NCBI GenBank assembly: GCA_947490345.1
Contig: CANLGL010000008.1
Location: 51,387-115,386, forward strand
DNA length: 64,000 nt
Source: Deltaproteobacteria bacterium
GTDB taxonomy: Bacteria > Myxococcota_A > UBA796 > SXON01
Direction: 5' to 3'
A program made the translations under genes and the position numbers. Below, in pieces: positions 18,615 through 27,018 of the stretch (the first letter of the stretch is position 1; each line of letters opens with the position of its first letter). A model generated the notes under the pieces. It was not told where the DNA came from, ran no database searches, and saw only the letters and a program-made list of their open reading frames with translations.

Positions 18615-19472
18615 CTACTTCCGCCCCATCGCCAACACAGTGTTGAACGCCGGCGCGCGCTGGTCCGAGTGAACCACCTCGCAGCTCACGTCGTGAAAGC
18701 CGGCCTCCCTTAGGACGGCGCCGAGGTCGGCGAAGCCGAGGTGTTTGTGGCCGAGGCGATGGCGCACCCACTCGTGGGGGTGCGGGGCGAGGTCGAGCAC
18801 CGCGATCTGTCCGCCGCCGACGAGCGCATCGCGGCACCGGACGAGCGTCGGGATCGGGTCCTCGACGCAGTGCAGCGCCTGCGAAATCAGCACCAGATCA
18901 ACCTCGCGCTCCCCCAACGGCAGGTCCTCGAGCGCGCCGGCCCGGCGTTCGATGCCGGCCGGCAGGCGCGCCAGCGCCGCCTCGTCCCGATCGATGGCGA
19001 TGACGTGGCGCGCTCGAAGCGCGAGCAGCCCGGTCAGATGCCCGGTCCCCACTCCGAGGTCGGCGATCCGGAGCGGTGGCAAGAGCGCCAGGAGCAGCCT
19101 CGCGAGCGCCTCCCAGGAGCGACCAGGCAGATAGTCGCTGCCCAGCCCTTCCGGCGTTGGCGCCGAACGTTCGGCCCGGACGCGCGCCAAGGCCAGCGCG
19201 TCACCCTCGGGGAGCGCGTCGGCGACGAGCATGTCGAAGAGGCGCTCCTGGCCTTCGGGACGTGCGGCGGCGTAGCGGGTGTGTTGTCCGTCTCGGCGCG
19301 CGGTGACCAGATTGGCCGTGCGTAGCTGGGCCAGGTGCCCGCTGACCGTGCTCTGGCCGACGCCGACGATTTCCTGCAGTTCGCCTACGGCCAGCTCCTC
19401 GCGCGTGCACAGCGCGAAGATGCGCAGGCGGGTGGGGTCGCCGAGGGTCCGGAACAGGTCGGCGCGGGACAT
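18615..19472 (-). CDS. ArsR-family HTH regulator fused to a SAM-dependent methyltransferase
   Basis: This 285-aa fusion has an ArsR-type winged helix at residues 1-80 (LFRTLGDPTRLRIFALC, STVSGHLAQLRTANLV). A class I methyltransferase follows from about 110, with motif I IADLGVGTGHLTGLLAL, the acidic IDRDEA and LVLISQALHCVEDP. No ArsR metal-site CxC motif is present. Members of this fusion family are often found near AdoMet-cycle genes, and metH lies at the left end of this window. A TAAAGC hexamer 6 nt upstream suggests a leaderless start. Confidence 0.88.
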   Translation of the reverse strand: MSRADLFRTLGDPTRLRIFALCTREELAVGELQEIVGVGQSTVSGHLAQLRTANLVTARRDGQHTRYAAARPEGQERLFDMLVADALPEGDALALARVRAERSAPTPEGLGSDYLPGRSWEALARLLLALLPPLRIADLGVGTGHLTGLLALRARHVIAIDRDEAALARLPAGIERRAGALEDLPLGEREVDLVLISQALHCVEDPIPTLVRCRDALVGGGQIAVLDLAPHPHEWVRHRLGHKHLGFADLGAVLREAGFHDVSCEVVHSDQRAPAFNTVLAMGRK

Positions 19473-19481
19473 CGATGGGCT

Positions 19482-20729
19482 TTAACGCGCCGCCGCCGCG
19501 ATCAGGTCGTCCCATCGATACGCCGCGGCCCACGCGGCTCGCGCGTAGATTGGCGGCATCACCGCGGGCGAGGGCGAAAAAATCGACAGACCGTGGCTGT
19601 TCTTCACCCGCCCGGCCTGGTTGTAGCTGGCGACGATCACCCGCTCGACGGCGGAGAGGGCGGCCGACACCGCGGCATCCACGTCGTCGTCCTCGCTGAG
19701 CACCGCCATGCGCGCCAACAGATCGACCAGGTCGTGCTCGCGGCTGGTTTCGCCGTCGTAGCCCTGGGCGTCCGCGGCCGCAGCACTCATCAGCTCCGCC
19801 GCCAACCCCGACGCGATGACCGCGTCGGCGACGTCGTTCAGGGCGACGGACAGCGCCGGGAGCTCCGCGAGCGCCAAAACCGATTGCGTGGTGTCGCCGC
19901 TCTCGTAGAACCGTCGGGCGATGAGCTCACCGAGCCCGGCACCGTCCATGCCAGGATCCTCCGCAAGCTCGCTCAGAACGGTGTCGTAGGGCCATCCGTC
20001 GTAGCCCTCGTAGTCCTGGCTGGCGACCATGAACGCGGCGTGCGGGGCGACGCTCGACGCCACCTCCCACTGCTGCATGGTGCACGCATCGAAGCCGAAA
20101 AGGTCGAGAGGCCGGCCGAGAGCCGCGGCGGCGCCGACCGCCACCTCGGTCAGATCACCGCCCGCGACCGACAACATCGACCCCGAGGAGTAGTCGTCCG
20201 AGATGCCCTTATGCCAGTCCTCGTCCGGGTCCTTCGGGGCGAAGGACCAGCCATCTCCGTGATCCCAGAGCACCAGGGCCACCCGATCGGCGGGGTAGGC
20301 GGCCACGCCCCACTCCACGAAGTCGAGGACAGCATCCACGCTGCCCGAATCGACGTCGCCGAGCTCGGCCAAAACCGGGGAGCCGATGGCAAGGGGGTCG
20401 TCGTCAGCGCTGACGAGGTAGCGGCGGGCGCCCGACCAGTCGCCGTCTCCGTCGAACTGCTCGGGGCTGCGGTCGAGTTGCACGACCACGTTGATGCGGT
20501 CGGTGGAGCCCACCGCCTCCATCTCGTTGACGTCGCCGAGCGCCCAGCGCTCCAGGTCGTTGTCGCCGTTCAGGAACAGGAGAAGCGTCCAGGTCGAGTC
20601 GTCGGGGGCGGCGGTGTCGCCAGTATCGGCAGCGTCGGTGTCGGCGGTGTCGTCCGTTTCTGCGGCGCGGGGTGCCAGCCGCGTGGCCGCATCGTCGGTG
20701 CAAGCGAGGGTGAGCCAGAGGGGAAGCAC
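19482..20729 (-). CDS. Lipoprotein cysteine peptidase of the clostripain (C11) family
   Basis: The GTG at 20729 gives a 415-aa lipoprotein (MLPLWLTLACTDDAAT) with an Asp/Thr linker (DDTADTDAADTGDTAAPDD) common in myxobacterial surface proteins. The C11 peptidase domain shows the catalytic His in ALVLWDHGDGWS (about 161) and the Cys in LDLFGFDACTMQQW (about 214). Such enzymes cleave after Arg or Lys. The ATG at 20741 is four codons upstream but overlaps TATGCT, a -10 hexamer placed 7 nt before the GTG, so the GTG is preferred. Confidence 0.85.
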   Translation of the reverse strand: MLPLWLTLACTDDAATRLAPRAAETDDTADTDAADTGDTAAPDDSTWTLLLFLNGDNDLERWALGDVNEMEAVGSTDRINVVVQLDRSPEQFDGDGDWSGARRYLVSADDDPLAIGSPVLAELGDVDSGSVDAVLDFVEWGVAAYPADRVALVLWDHGDGWSFAPKDPDEDWHKGISDDYSSGSMLSVAGGDLTEVAVGAAAALGRPLDLFGFDACTMQQWEVASSVAPHAAFMVASQDYEGYDGWPYDTVLSELAEDPGMDGAGLGELIARRFYESGDTTQSVLALAELPALSVALNDVADAVIASGLAAELMSAAAADAQGYDGETSREHDLVDLLARMAVLSEDDDVDAAVSAALSAVERVIVASYNQAGRVKNSHGLSIFSPSPAVMPPIYARAAWAAAYRWDDLIAAAAR

Positions 20730-20736
20730 GGGGGGC

Positions 20737-20742
20737 AGCATA
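20737..20742 (-). promoter_or_regulatory. -10 element TATGCT of the clostripain-type gene
   Basis: On the minus strand TATGCT ends 7 nt before the GTG at 20729. No Shine-Dalgarno is present, and the hexamer decides between GTG and the upstream ATG. Confidence 0.45.
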
Positions 20743-20778
20743 GCGCCGGGGCGGGGGGTCGGCGCGCCGCACCCGTGC

Positions 20779-20784
20779 TACCCT
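20779..20784 (+). promoter_or_regulatory. -10 element TACCCT of the amidohydrolase operon
   Basis: TACCCT ends 8 nt before the ATG at 20793, with no Shine-Dalgarno between. The same hexamer is found with a consensus TTGACA at 27689-27718, which supports its reading as a -10. Confidence 0.5.
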
Positions 20785-20792
20785 CCCGCCCC

Positions 20793-21986
20793 ATGCCGCT
20801 CAGCTCCACCGCCTTTGCGATCGTGCACGCCACGGTGCTCACGATCAGCGGCCCGCCTCTGTCCGACACCGCTGTCGTCGTCGACGGCGGACGTATCGTG
20901 CAGGTCGGCGGCACCCTTCCCGCGGGGGTCACGACGCTGGACGCGACGGGCCAGTTTCTGACTCCTGGGTTCATCGACCTGCACAGCCACATGGGCGTGT
21001 ACGCGTGGCCGGGCGGGAATGGCTCCAATGACGGCAACGAGGCCGTCGAGCCCTTCACCCCGCGCGTTCGGGCGCTCGACAGTTTTGACCCGGAGGACCC
21101 AGCGATTCCGCGTGCCCGTGCTGGTGGTATCACGACGATCCAGGTGCTGCCCGGGTCGGCGAACATGATGGGCGGCCAGGCGGCGATCCTCAAGCTGCGG
21201 CTCGCTCGCACCGTCGATCCCATGGTCTTCGCCGAGGCGCCCCGCGCCATCAAGATGGCCTGTGGCGAAAATCCCAAGCGCGTGTACGGCAACGTCATCG
21301 ACGACGATCAGGTGCAGACTCGCATGGGGGAGATCGCGATTCTTCGCCAGGAGTTTCTACGTGCGCGCGAGTACGCCACCGCGCGGGCGTCAAAGTCGCC
21401 GCCGCCCCGGGACCTCGACCTCGACGTCGTCGCCGATGTGCTGGCCGGCAAGGTGCGGGTCAACCTGCACTGCTACCGCAGCCACGACATCGCGGACTGG
21501 TTCCGTGTCGCCGACGAGTTCGGCTTCCGCATCGTGACCATCCATCACGCGCTCGAAACGTACAAGGTGCGCGATCTCCTCGCCGCCCGCGGCACCGGCA
21601 TCGCCACCTGGCCTGACTGGTGGGGCTTCAAACAGGAAGCGTTCGACGGCATTCCGGAGGGGGCGGCGTTGGTCTCCAATGCCGGCGTTCCCGTCGCGAC
21701 CCACAGCGACTCGGCCAGTCACATTCAGCGCTTCAACATCGAGGCGGCGAAGATGGTGCGGTACGGGATGACCGAGGCGGACGCGCTCGAGAGCATCACC
21801 CTGGATCCCGCGCGCCTCCTTGGCGTCGACACCTACGTGGGCAGCGTGGAGGCGGGCAAGCAGGCCGACCTGGCGCTGTGGGACAAACACCCGCTGGACG
21901 GCACCTCTCGCTGTCAAAAAACCTGGATTGACGGCGCTCTCGTCTACGACCGCGCGGTGGAGGGCACCCCCAATGGCCGTCGATAA
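20793..21986 (+). CDS. Amidohydrolase-superfamily enzyme
   Basis: This 397-aa enzyme has the imidazolonepropionase/dihydroorotase-like layout. It has an N-terminal beta-sandwich, then the metal motif GFIDLHSHMG (HxH at about 65-67), NLHCYRSHDIADWF, IVTIHHALETY and a late VATHSDSASH with the metal-binding Asp. The C-terminal ARLLGVDTYVGSVEAGKQADLALWD is typical. No signal peptide is seen, so it is cytosolic. It overlaps the next gene by 14 nt; that gene is a related but metal-less, Tat-exported protein. Confidence 0.88.
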   Translation: MPLSSTAFAIVHATVLTISGPPLSDTAVVVDGGRIVQVGGTLPAGVTTLDATGQFLTPGFIDLHSHMGVYAWPGGNGSNDGNEAVEPFTPRVRALDSFDPEDPAIPRARAGGITTIQVLPGSANMMGGQAAILKLRLARTVDPMVFAEAPRAIKMACGENPKRVYGNVIDDDQVQTRMGEIAILRQEFLRAREYATARASKSPPPRDLDLDVVADVLAGKVRVNLHCYRSHDIADWFRVADEFGFRIVTIHHALETYKVRDLLAARGTGIATWPDWWGFKQEAFDGIPEGAALVSNAGVPVATHSDSASHIQRFNIEAAKMVRYGMTEADALESITLDPARLLGVDTYVGSVEAGKQADLALWDKHPLDGTSRCQKTWIDGALVYDRAVEGTPNGRR

Positions 21987-23352
21987 AGAAGGAGAGAGCC
22001 GCCGCCAGTTGCTCGCCGGTTTTGGCGCCCTCGCCGCCACTGCGGCCGCGAGCCCGGCTCACGCCGCCTTCCCGAAGGAAGTGCAGACCTCCGGCGGAAC
22101 CCTCACCTCGCCTTTGGGCGCTCCCAACGCAGACAATCGGCCCACCGACCGCGGCGGTTTCATCGTCGGCGGCGAGGCGACCTTCACGCTCCGAAACGCG
22201 CGCATCCTGGTGGGCGATGGGACCGAGCTCGTCGGCGGGATCCGTATCGAACGCGGTGAAATCGTCGAAGTCGGGCCAGGCGTGACGACGGGCGAGGACC
22301 TCGCTGGGGCGGTGGTCTTTCCTGGCTTCTTCGACGGGGGCAGCACCATCGGATTGGTGGAGATTGATCTAGAAGCCGCGACCCACGACGAGAGTGAATC
22401 GGTCGATGCTGTCGTCACCGCCGCACGCATTGAAGACGCCTATAATACCGACAGCGCCTTGATCCCCGTCGCGCGCCGCCAGGGCGTGCTTGGGGGATTG
22501 GTGCTGCCGACGGGGGGGCTCGTCAGCGGACAGGGCGCGTGGATGCGCTTCGCAGGCGAGCGAGTCGTGGAGGCGACGATGCTCGGGGCTGCGGGCCTCG
22601 TCATCCACTTTGGTCACGGCGGTACCGGCGCGCTGCCGAACCAGCCGAAGTCGCGTATGGGCGTCGCGCTGAAGCTCCGCGAGCTGATCGAGGCGAACAA
22701 GGCGCCCGATCCGCCGGATCCCAAAGCCAAGAAGAAGAAGGCCGACGACGACAAACCCGAGGAGCTCACCCGCAGCCAGAAGGCATGGCACGCGGTTCGG
22801 GCGCGTGAGCTCAAGGTCATCCTCGAAGCCAATCGGGCTGACGACATCCTCAGCGCCATCGCCTTTGCCAGGGAATTCTCCCTCGACGCGGTGCTGGGCG
22901 GCTGCGCGGAGGGTCACCTCGTCGCTGGTGACATCGCCGCCAGCGGGTTCACCGTGCTGCTTGCCCCCACCAGCACGCAGCCTTCGGACTGGGAAACGCT
23001 CAACGCTGCCTACGAAAACCCCGCCCGGTTGCACGCGGCCGGCGTGCGCTTCGTGTTTCGAGGCGGTGGACCGCACAACCTCCGTGAGCTCCCGACCGAG
23101 GCCTGCATCGCCGTCGCCAACGGCCTGCCCTACAGCGCCGCAATCGCCGCGGCGTGCGGACACAATGCCGCTGCTACCTGGTCTTTGCCGATCGGGACCT
23201 TGAAGGTGGGGCGCCCAGCGACCCTTGCCACCGCTGAAGCCGATCCGTTGCAGCCCCGCACTCGTATCCGTCGCGCGTGGATCGCTGGCCGGGAGGTGAG
23301 CTTGCGCAGTCGGCAGACCACCTTGTTCGAACGCTTCCGGACGCTCTGGTAG
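21973..23352 (+). CDS. Tat-exported amidohydrolase-like protein lacking metal ligands
   Basis: This 459-aa protein has a twin-arginine signal (ESRRQLLAGFGALAATAAAS) ending in AHA. It keeps the amidohydrolase layout (TLRNARILVGDGTEL, GGIRIERGEIVEVGPG, VVFPGFFDGGSTIG, and a late VGRPATLATAEADPL). Where the active family has D-x-H-x-H after the Gly-Phe turn, it has FFDGGST, and later His ligands are also missing. A Lys-rich insert (DPKAKKKKADDDKPEE) sits at about residue 250. It is probably a non-catalytic periplasmic paralogue, paired with the active enzyme upstream. Confidence 0.8.
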   Translation: MAVDKEGESRRQLLAGFGALAATAAASPAHAAFPKEVQTSGGTLTSPLGAPNADNRPTDRGGFIVGGEATFTLRNARILVGDGTELVGGIRIERGEIVEVGPGVTTGEDLAGAVVFPGFFDGGSTIGLVEIDLEAATHDESESVDAVVTAARIEDAYNTDSALIPVARRQGVLGGLVLPTGGLVSGQGAWMRFAGERVVEATMLGAAGLVIHFGHGGTGALPNQPKSRMGVALKLRELIEANKAPDPPDPKAKKKKADDDKPEELTRSQKAWHAVRARELKVILEANRADDILSAIAFAREFSLDAVLGGCAEGHLVAGDIAASGFTVLLAPTSTQPSDWETLNAAYENPARLHAAGVRFVFRGGGPHNLRELPTEACIAVANGLPYSAAIAAACGHNAAATWSLPIGTLKVGRPATLATAEADPLQPRTRIRRAWIAGREVSLRSRQTTLFERFRTLW

Positions 23353-23353
23353 C

Positions 23354-24247
23354 ATGCACGTCCTGGTCACCGGCGGGGCCGGTTTTATCGGTCAGCACGT
23401 CTGTGCGGCGCTGCTGGCACGCGGAGACCAGGTGCGGGCGATGGACAACTTTGACGAGGGCTACGATCCCGCGCTGAAGAAGGTACCCACGGGAGTTGAG
23501 CTGGTGCGGGCCGACGTGTGCGACCCCAAGTCCGTGCGGCGCGCGCTCCACACGATCGACGGGGTGATCCATCTCGCCGGGCGGGGTGGGGTTCGGCAGT
23601 CGGTGGCCGATCCCGAACCCTACGGTCGCAACAACGTCGCCGGCACGATGACGGTCCTCAAAGCGATGGCCGAACGGCACGTCCGGCGGATGGTCCTCGC
23701 CTCGTCGAGCAGCGTCTATGGCAGCGGCGGCGGCCCCTTCCGGGAGAGTGATGCCGCCGACCGCCCGGCCTCGCCCTACGCCGCGAGCAAGCGCGCAGCC
23801 GAGCTCTTCTGCTACGCCTCGGGGCTCGACGTGACGGCGGCCCGGCTCTTCAGCATCTACGGCCCAGGCCAACGCCCGGACATGGCCATCGCCCGGTTCG
23901 TGCGGCTCGCCCGCGCGTCGGAGGCGATTCCAGTCTACGGCGACGGCTCCTCCAGTCGCGACTACACCTGGATCGCGGACGCGGTCGACGGTCTGTTGCG
24001 TTGCCTCGATCGGGCCGATGGCTACAACGTCGTCAACATCGGCGGGGGCACACCGGTACCGCTGACCGCCGTGCTGGCTGCGGTCGGCGACGCCACGCGG
24101 AAGCAGCTCCGCATCCAGTGGTTGCCGCCCCAGCCCGGGGACGCACCCATCACGCACGCCAGTCTGCGTATCGCCAACGAATGGCTGGGGTGGTCGCCAA
24201 AGATGCCGTTTCGCGATGGCGTTGGGCGATACGTGGCGTCGCTGTAG
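23354..24247 (+). CDS. NAD-dependent sugar-nucleotide epimerase/dehydratase
   Basis: This 297-aa short-chain-dehydrogenase-type protein has the NAD motif TGGAGFIG (residues 6-13), the Ser of LASSSSVYGS and the catalytic YAASK (about 141-145). The segments LFSIYGPGQRPDMAI and YGDGSSSRDYTWIADAVDG are typical of UDP-glucose/glucuronate 4-epimerases. It should supply a sugar nucleotide for surface polysaccharide. It starts 1 nt after the amidohydrolase-like stop. The exact substrate cannot be fixed. Confidence 0.87.
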   Translation: MHVLVTGGAGFIGQHVCAALLARGDQVRAMDNFDEGYDPALKKVPTGVELVRADVCDPKSVRRALHTIDGVIHLAGRGGVRQSVADPEPYGRNNVAGTMTVLKAMAERHVRRMVLASSSSVYGSGGGPFRESDAADRPASPYAASKRAAELFCYASGLDVTAARLFSIYGPGQRPDMAIARFVRLARASEAIPVYGDGSSSRDYTWIADAVDGLLRCLDRADGYNVVNIGGGTPVPLTAVLAAVGDATRKQLRIQWLPPQPGDAPITHASLRIANEWLGWSPKMPFRDGVGRYVASL

Positions 24248-24278
24248 GGCAGATCGGGCACCCACTGGCGATCTGCGG

Positions 24279-24284
24279 TAGACT
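24279..24284 (+). promoter_or_regulatory. -10 element TAGACT of the Ig-like lipoprotein
   Basis: TAGACT ends 7 nt before the ATG at 24292, with no Shine-Dalgarno in between; a leaderless start is likely. Confidence 0.45.
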
Positions 24285-24291
24285 CTTGGCC

Positions 24292-25782
24292 ATGTTCGCC
24301 CTCCTCCTCCATGCGTGCACCGAAGCAGGCGTACAGTCCTACAACACCCCGCCCACGGTCTCCATCGTCGCCCCGGTCGACGGGGACGTCGTCGACCCAG
24401 GCACGCTCGTCGAGTTCTACGGCGTCGCCCGGGACGGGCAGGATGCCTCCGAGAAGCTGCAGATCACCTGGACCAGCAGCATCGACGGCGTCTTCGATAC
24501 CGCGCTGCCCGATCGCAACGGCGATCTCATCGTCGCCAAGAACGACCTCAGCTCGGGCGCCCACGTCATCACGCTGAGCGCCGTGGACGTCCGCGGGGAT
24601 GCCGGTACCGTCAGCATCACCCTTCAAGTCGGCGATTCGCAGAACGAAGCGGGCGCGCCGAGCATCGTCATCGTCAGCCCCGATCCGGGCGAGCAGATCG
24701 GCGCGTCGACGCTCATCTCGATGCTGGCGACCGTCACCGACGACACCGATCCGCCGGAAAGTCTCATCGTCGAAGTGCTCGACGACCCGGACGGTGTGCT
24801 CTACACCGGCTACCCGGCCGCGACGGGCACGTTGGAAGTGCCGTTCACCGCGCATACACTGGGCCTCCACACGCTGTATGTCACGGCGCTGGACAGCGAA
24901 GGCAAGAAGGGTGTGGCGAGCGTCATCTACGAGGCCATTCAAGACCACGTTCCGTTGGTGAACATCAAGTCACCCAACGATGGGGATTGGTTCGACACGG
25001 TTGACACCATCACCTTTCGCGGCAACGTAAGCGATGACACCACCGCCAAGGAACAGATCGCAATCCAATGGACCAGTGATCTACAGGGCGCGCTGAGCTA
25101 CGCTCCGCCTGACAGCAACGGCGACACCACCTTTGCCGGCCCGCTCTTGGGTGGCAGCCACGTTGTCACCCTCACCGCGACCGACTTGGACGGAAACATC
25201 GGTCGTGACACCCTGGTCGTGAACATCGACGATCCGTTGGCCCGAGACGACGACGGCGACGGCTACACCGAATATGCCGGTGATTGCGACGACGCGGACG
25301 ACACGTTGTCGCCGGGCGAAATCGACATCTGTGACGGCATCGACCAGGATTGTGACGGCTACATCAACGACCCGTATTGGGACAGCTACGAACCGAACGA
25401 CACCATGGCCACGCGCTACAACCTGGGTAGCGTTGATGGCGGCGGGCTGTGGTCGGGCGATTCTGTCGAGCTGTCGGGGATGACCTTCTCCTACGCGGGC
25501 GACGACGACTGGTTCTATTGGGAGGCCGACGACGAGCTGTGGGACAACGTGGACGTTCAGGTGGTGGCCTCGGGTCTCAACGTCGCGGGCGATTACGTGA
25601 TCGAGCTCTACGACGGGGGCGGCAACCTGCTCGACAGCGACAGCGGCGACGGGGCGATCACCGCCACCTTCACCAGCGACCAGCTCGAGACCGGCGATGA
25701 CGACTTCATGGTCCACATCTACGCATCCACCTGGCCCGCGAACTCGTGTTCGACCACCTGGAAGCTCAAGATCAAGAGCTGA
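24292..25782 (+). CDS. Lipoprotein with Ig-like repeats, MopE motif and pre-peptidase-type C-terminal domain
   Basis: This 496-aa lipoprotein (MFALLLHACTEAGV) holds three Ig/PKD-like repeats of about 100 residues. Each opens with a phrase such as PTVSIVAPVDGDVV, PSIVIVSPDPGEQI or PLVNIKSPNDGDWF. A MopE-type metal motif follows (DDDGDGYTEYAGDCDDADDT and ICDGIDQDCDG) at about 320-360. The C-terminal 130 residues resemble the bacterial pre-peptidase C-terminal beta-sandwich (DDDWFYWEADDE, DYVIELYDGGGNLLDSD). It is likely a calcium-binding surface protein. It overlaps the convergent pgsA by 11 bp. Confidence 0.83.
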   Translation: MFALLLHACTEAGVQSYNTPPTVSIVAPVDGDVVDPGTLVEFYGVARDGQDASEKLQITWTSSIDGVFDTALPDRNGDLIVAKNDLSSGAHVITLSAVDVRGDAGTVSITLQVGDSQNEAGAPSIVIVSPDPGEQIGASTLISMLATVTDDTDPPESLIVEVLDDPDGVLYTGYPAATGTLEVPFTAHTLGLHTLYVTALDSEGKKGVASVIYEAIQDHVPLVNIKSPNDGDWFDTVDTITFRGNVSDDTTAKEQIAIQWTSDLQGALSYAPPDSNGDTTFAGPLLGGSHVVTLTATDLDGNIGRDTLVVNIDDPLARDDDGDGYTEYAGDCDDADDTLSPGEIDICDGIDQDCDGYINDPYWDSYEPNDTMATRYNLGSVDGGGLWSGDSVELSGMTFSYAGDDDWFYWEADDELWDNVDVQVVASGLNVAGDYVIELYDGGGNLLDSDSGDGAITATFTSDQLETGDDDFMVHIYASTWPANSCSTTWKLKIKS

Positions 25783-26383
25783 CGGTGCGATCTCGTAGGT
25801 GGGCGTAAAAGCCCCACCCATATTGTGCGGCGCTCAGTACGCTGAGCACCATCGACTGCCACAGTAGGACCATGCCGACCGTGTGGGCATCGATGGTGAT
25901 GGGGATGAACGCGACCACCTCGCGGCTGCTGTAGTGAAACAGGAGGAAACCCAGGGCGGTAGATTGGTAGGAGGTCTTGAACTTTCCAAGACTGCCGGCC
26001 GAGATGACCAACCCTTCCGATAGCGCGATCTGGCGCAGCGCGCCGATGATGAGCTCCCGCGCTTCCAATACAATCACGATCCACGCGGGAACCCAACCCA
26101 AGGGGATCATCATCACCAAGGTGGCCAACATCATGAGCTTGTCGGCGATGGGGTCCAAGAACGCGCCGGCCACGCTCTGGATGTCCCATTTTCTTGCCAG
26201 CCAGCCGTCCACGACGTCGCCAATCATCGTGGTGACGAAGATGAGCATCGAGATGGCGGCGAGGGCGGGCGACGGCGTCTCCCACAACAACCACACCATG
26301 AGCGGCACCGCGGCGACGCGGCCGAGCGTCACCAGCATGGGCAGGTTGGTGTAGCCGGGGCGTCGATACCAGGGAACGGTCAC
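25772..26383 (-). CDS. pgsA: CDP-alcohol phosphatidyltransferase, probably phosphatidylglycerophosphate synthase
   Basis: This 203-aa polytopic membrane protein carries the complete CDP-alcohol phosphotransferase signature D-G-x2-A-R-x8-G-x3-D-x3-D, seen as DGWLARKW followed by GAFLDPIAD (about 58-79). Length and position of the motif fit PgsA, which joins CDP-diacylglycerol and glycerol-3-phosphate. Other CDP-alcohol transferases cannot be excluded. The start is the GTG at 26383, 8 nt after a TAGGCT hexamer. Confidence 0.85.
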   Translation of the reverse strand: MTVPWYRRPGYTNLPMLVTLGRVAAVPLMVWLLWETPSPALAAISMLIFVTTMIGDVVDGWLARKWDIQSVAGAFLDPIADKLMMLATLVMMIPLGWVPAWIVIVLEARELIIGALRQIALSEGLVISAGSLGKFKTSYQSTALGFLLFHYSSREVVAFIPITIDAHTVGMVLLWQSMVLSVLSAAQYGWGFYAHLRDRTVSS

Positions 26384-26394
26384 AGCGCGGGAGC

Positions 26395-26988
26395 CTACCG
26401 CGTCACTTTGCGGTTGTCCCGGAAGTGCGCGTACAGTCCCATGACCCGGGCCACGTAGGTGCGTGTCTCGTCGAAAGGGGGGATGCCACCGAACTTCTCC
26501 ACGTTCCTCGGGCCGGCGTTGTACGCCGCCAGCGCGTGCTCGTAGCTGCCGAAGCGCGACACCTGTTTGGCGAGGTACGCGGCGCCGCCGGCGATGGACT
26601 CCTGAGGATCGAAGAGGTCCTTGACCCCCAGCGTCTTCCCCGTCGAGGGCATGATCTGCATCAGCCCCTTGGCGCCCGCGCGCGAAACGGCGCCTGGATT
26701 CATCCGGCTTTCGGCTACGGCCACGGCCTTGAGCAGCTCGGCCGGAACCCCTTCCGCCACGGCCGACTCCAAGAACCAGGCGTCGAAGGCGTCGAGATTG
26801 GTGATGCGGTCCAGCCGCGGCATGGCGACACCGTTGGGCAGGTAGCTTCCCGGCACTACCTCAGTCCACCACTTCTCGAAGCCGTCGTGATCGGGCGAGT
26901 CGGTGAGCACGACCGTGCCATCCGGCGCCGTGTAGGTGTAGAAGTCGCGTGCCGGGGCGACGGCGACGAGGGCGAGGAGGAGCATCAC
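26395..26988 (-). CDS. Lytic transglycosylase (SLT family) with DUF4124-like N-terminus
   Basis: From the GTG at 26988 the 197-aa product has a short signal (MLLLALVAVAPA), a DUF4124-like segment (FYTYTAPDGTVVLTDSP) and an SLT lysozyme-like domain. That domain has the catalytic Glu in AVAVAESRMNPGAVS, then AGAKGLMQIMPSTGKTLGV and HALAAYNAGPRNVEKFGG. It should cut peptidoglycan in the periplasm. A longer frame upstream overlaps the divergent gene and has no support, while TAGACT (26997-27002) sits 8 nt before the GTG. Confidence 0.87.
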   Translation of the reverse strand: MMLLLALVAVAPARDFYTYTAPDGTVVLTDSPDHDGFEKWWTEVVPGSYLPNGVAMPRLDRITNLDAFDAWFLESAVAEGVPAELLKAVAVAESRMNPGAVSRAGAKGLMQIMPSTGKTLGVKDLFDPQESIAGGAAYLAKQVSRFGSYEHALAAYNAGPRNVEKFGGIPPFDETRTYVARVMGLYAHFRDNRKVTR

Positions 26989-26996
26989 CGGGCCGC

Positions 26997-27013
26997 AGTC
27001 TACCAGATAGGGT
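26997..27013. promoter_or_regulatory. Back-to-back -10 elements between divergent leaderless genes
   Basis: The minus-strand TAGACT (27002-26997) serves the lytic transglycosylase and the plus-strand TAGGGT (27008-27013) serves the PaiB-like gene. Only 30 bp separate the two start codons, so each promoter's -35 would lie inside the other gene. Confidence 0.5.
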
Positions 27014-27018
27014 AGCCA

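Noticed and set aside
19335..20792. Long plus-strand open frame before the amidohydrolase
   Set aside because: It is the antisense of the ArsR fusion and the clostripain gene, with no homology or start signal.
25796..25819. GGTGGG...CCCACC hairpin near the end of the convergent lipoprotein and pgsA genes
   Set aside because: It lies inside pgsA coding sequence and lacks a T-run, so I do not call a terminator.
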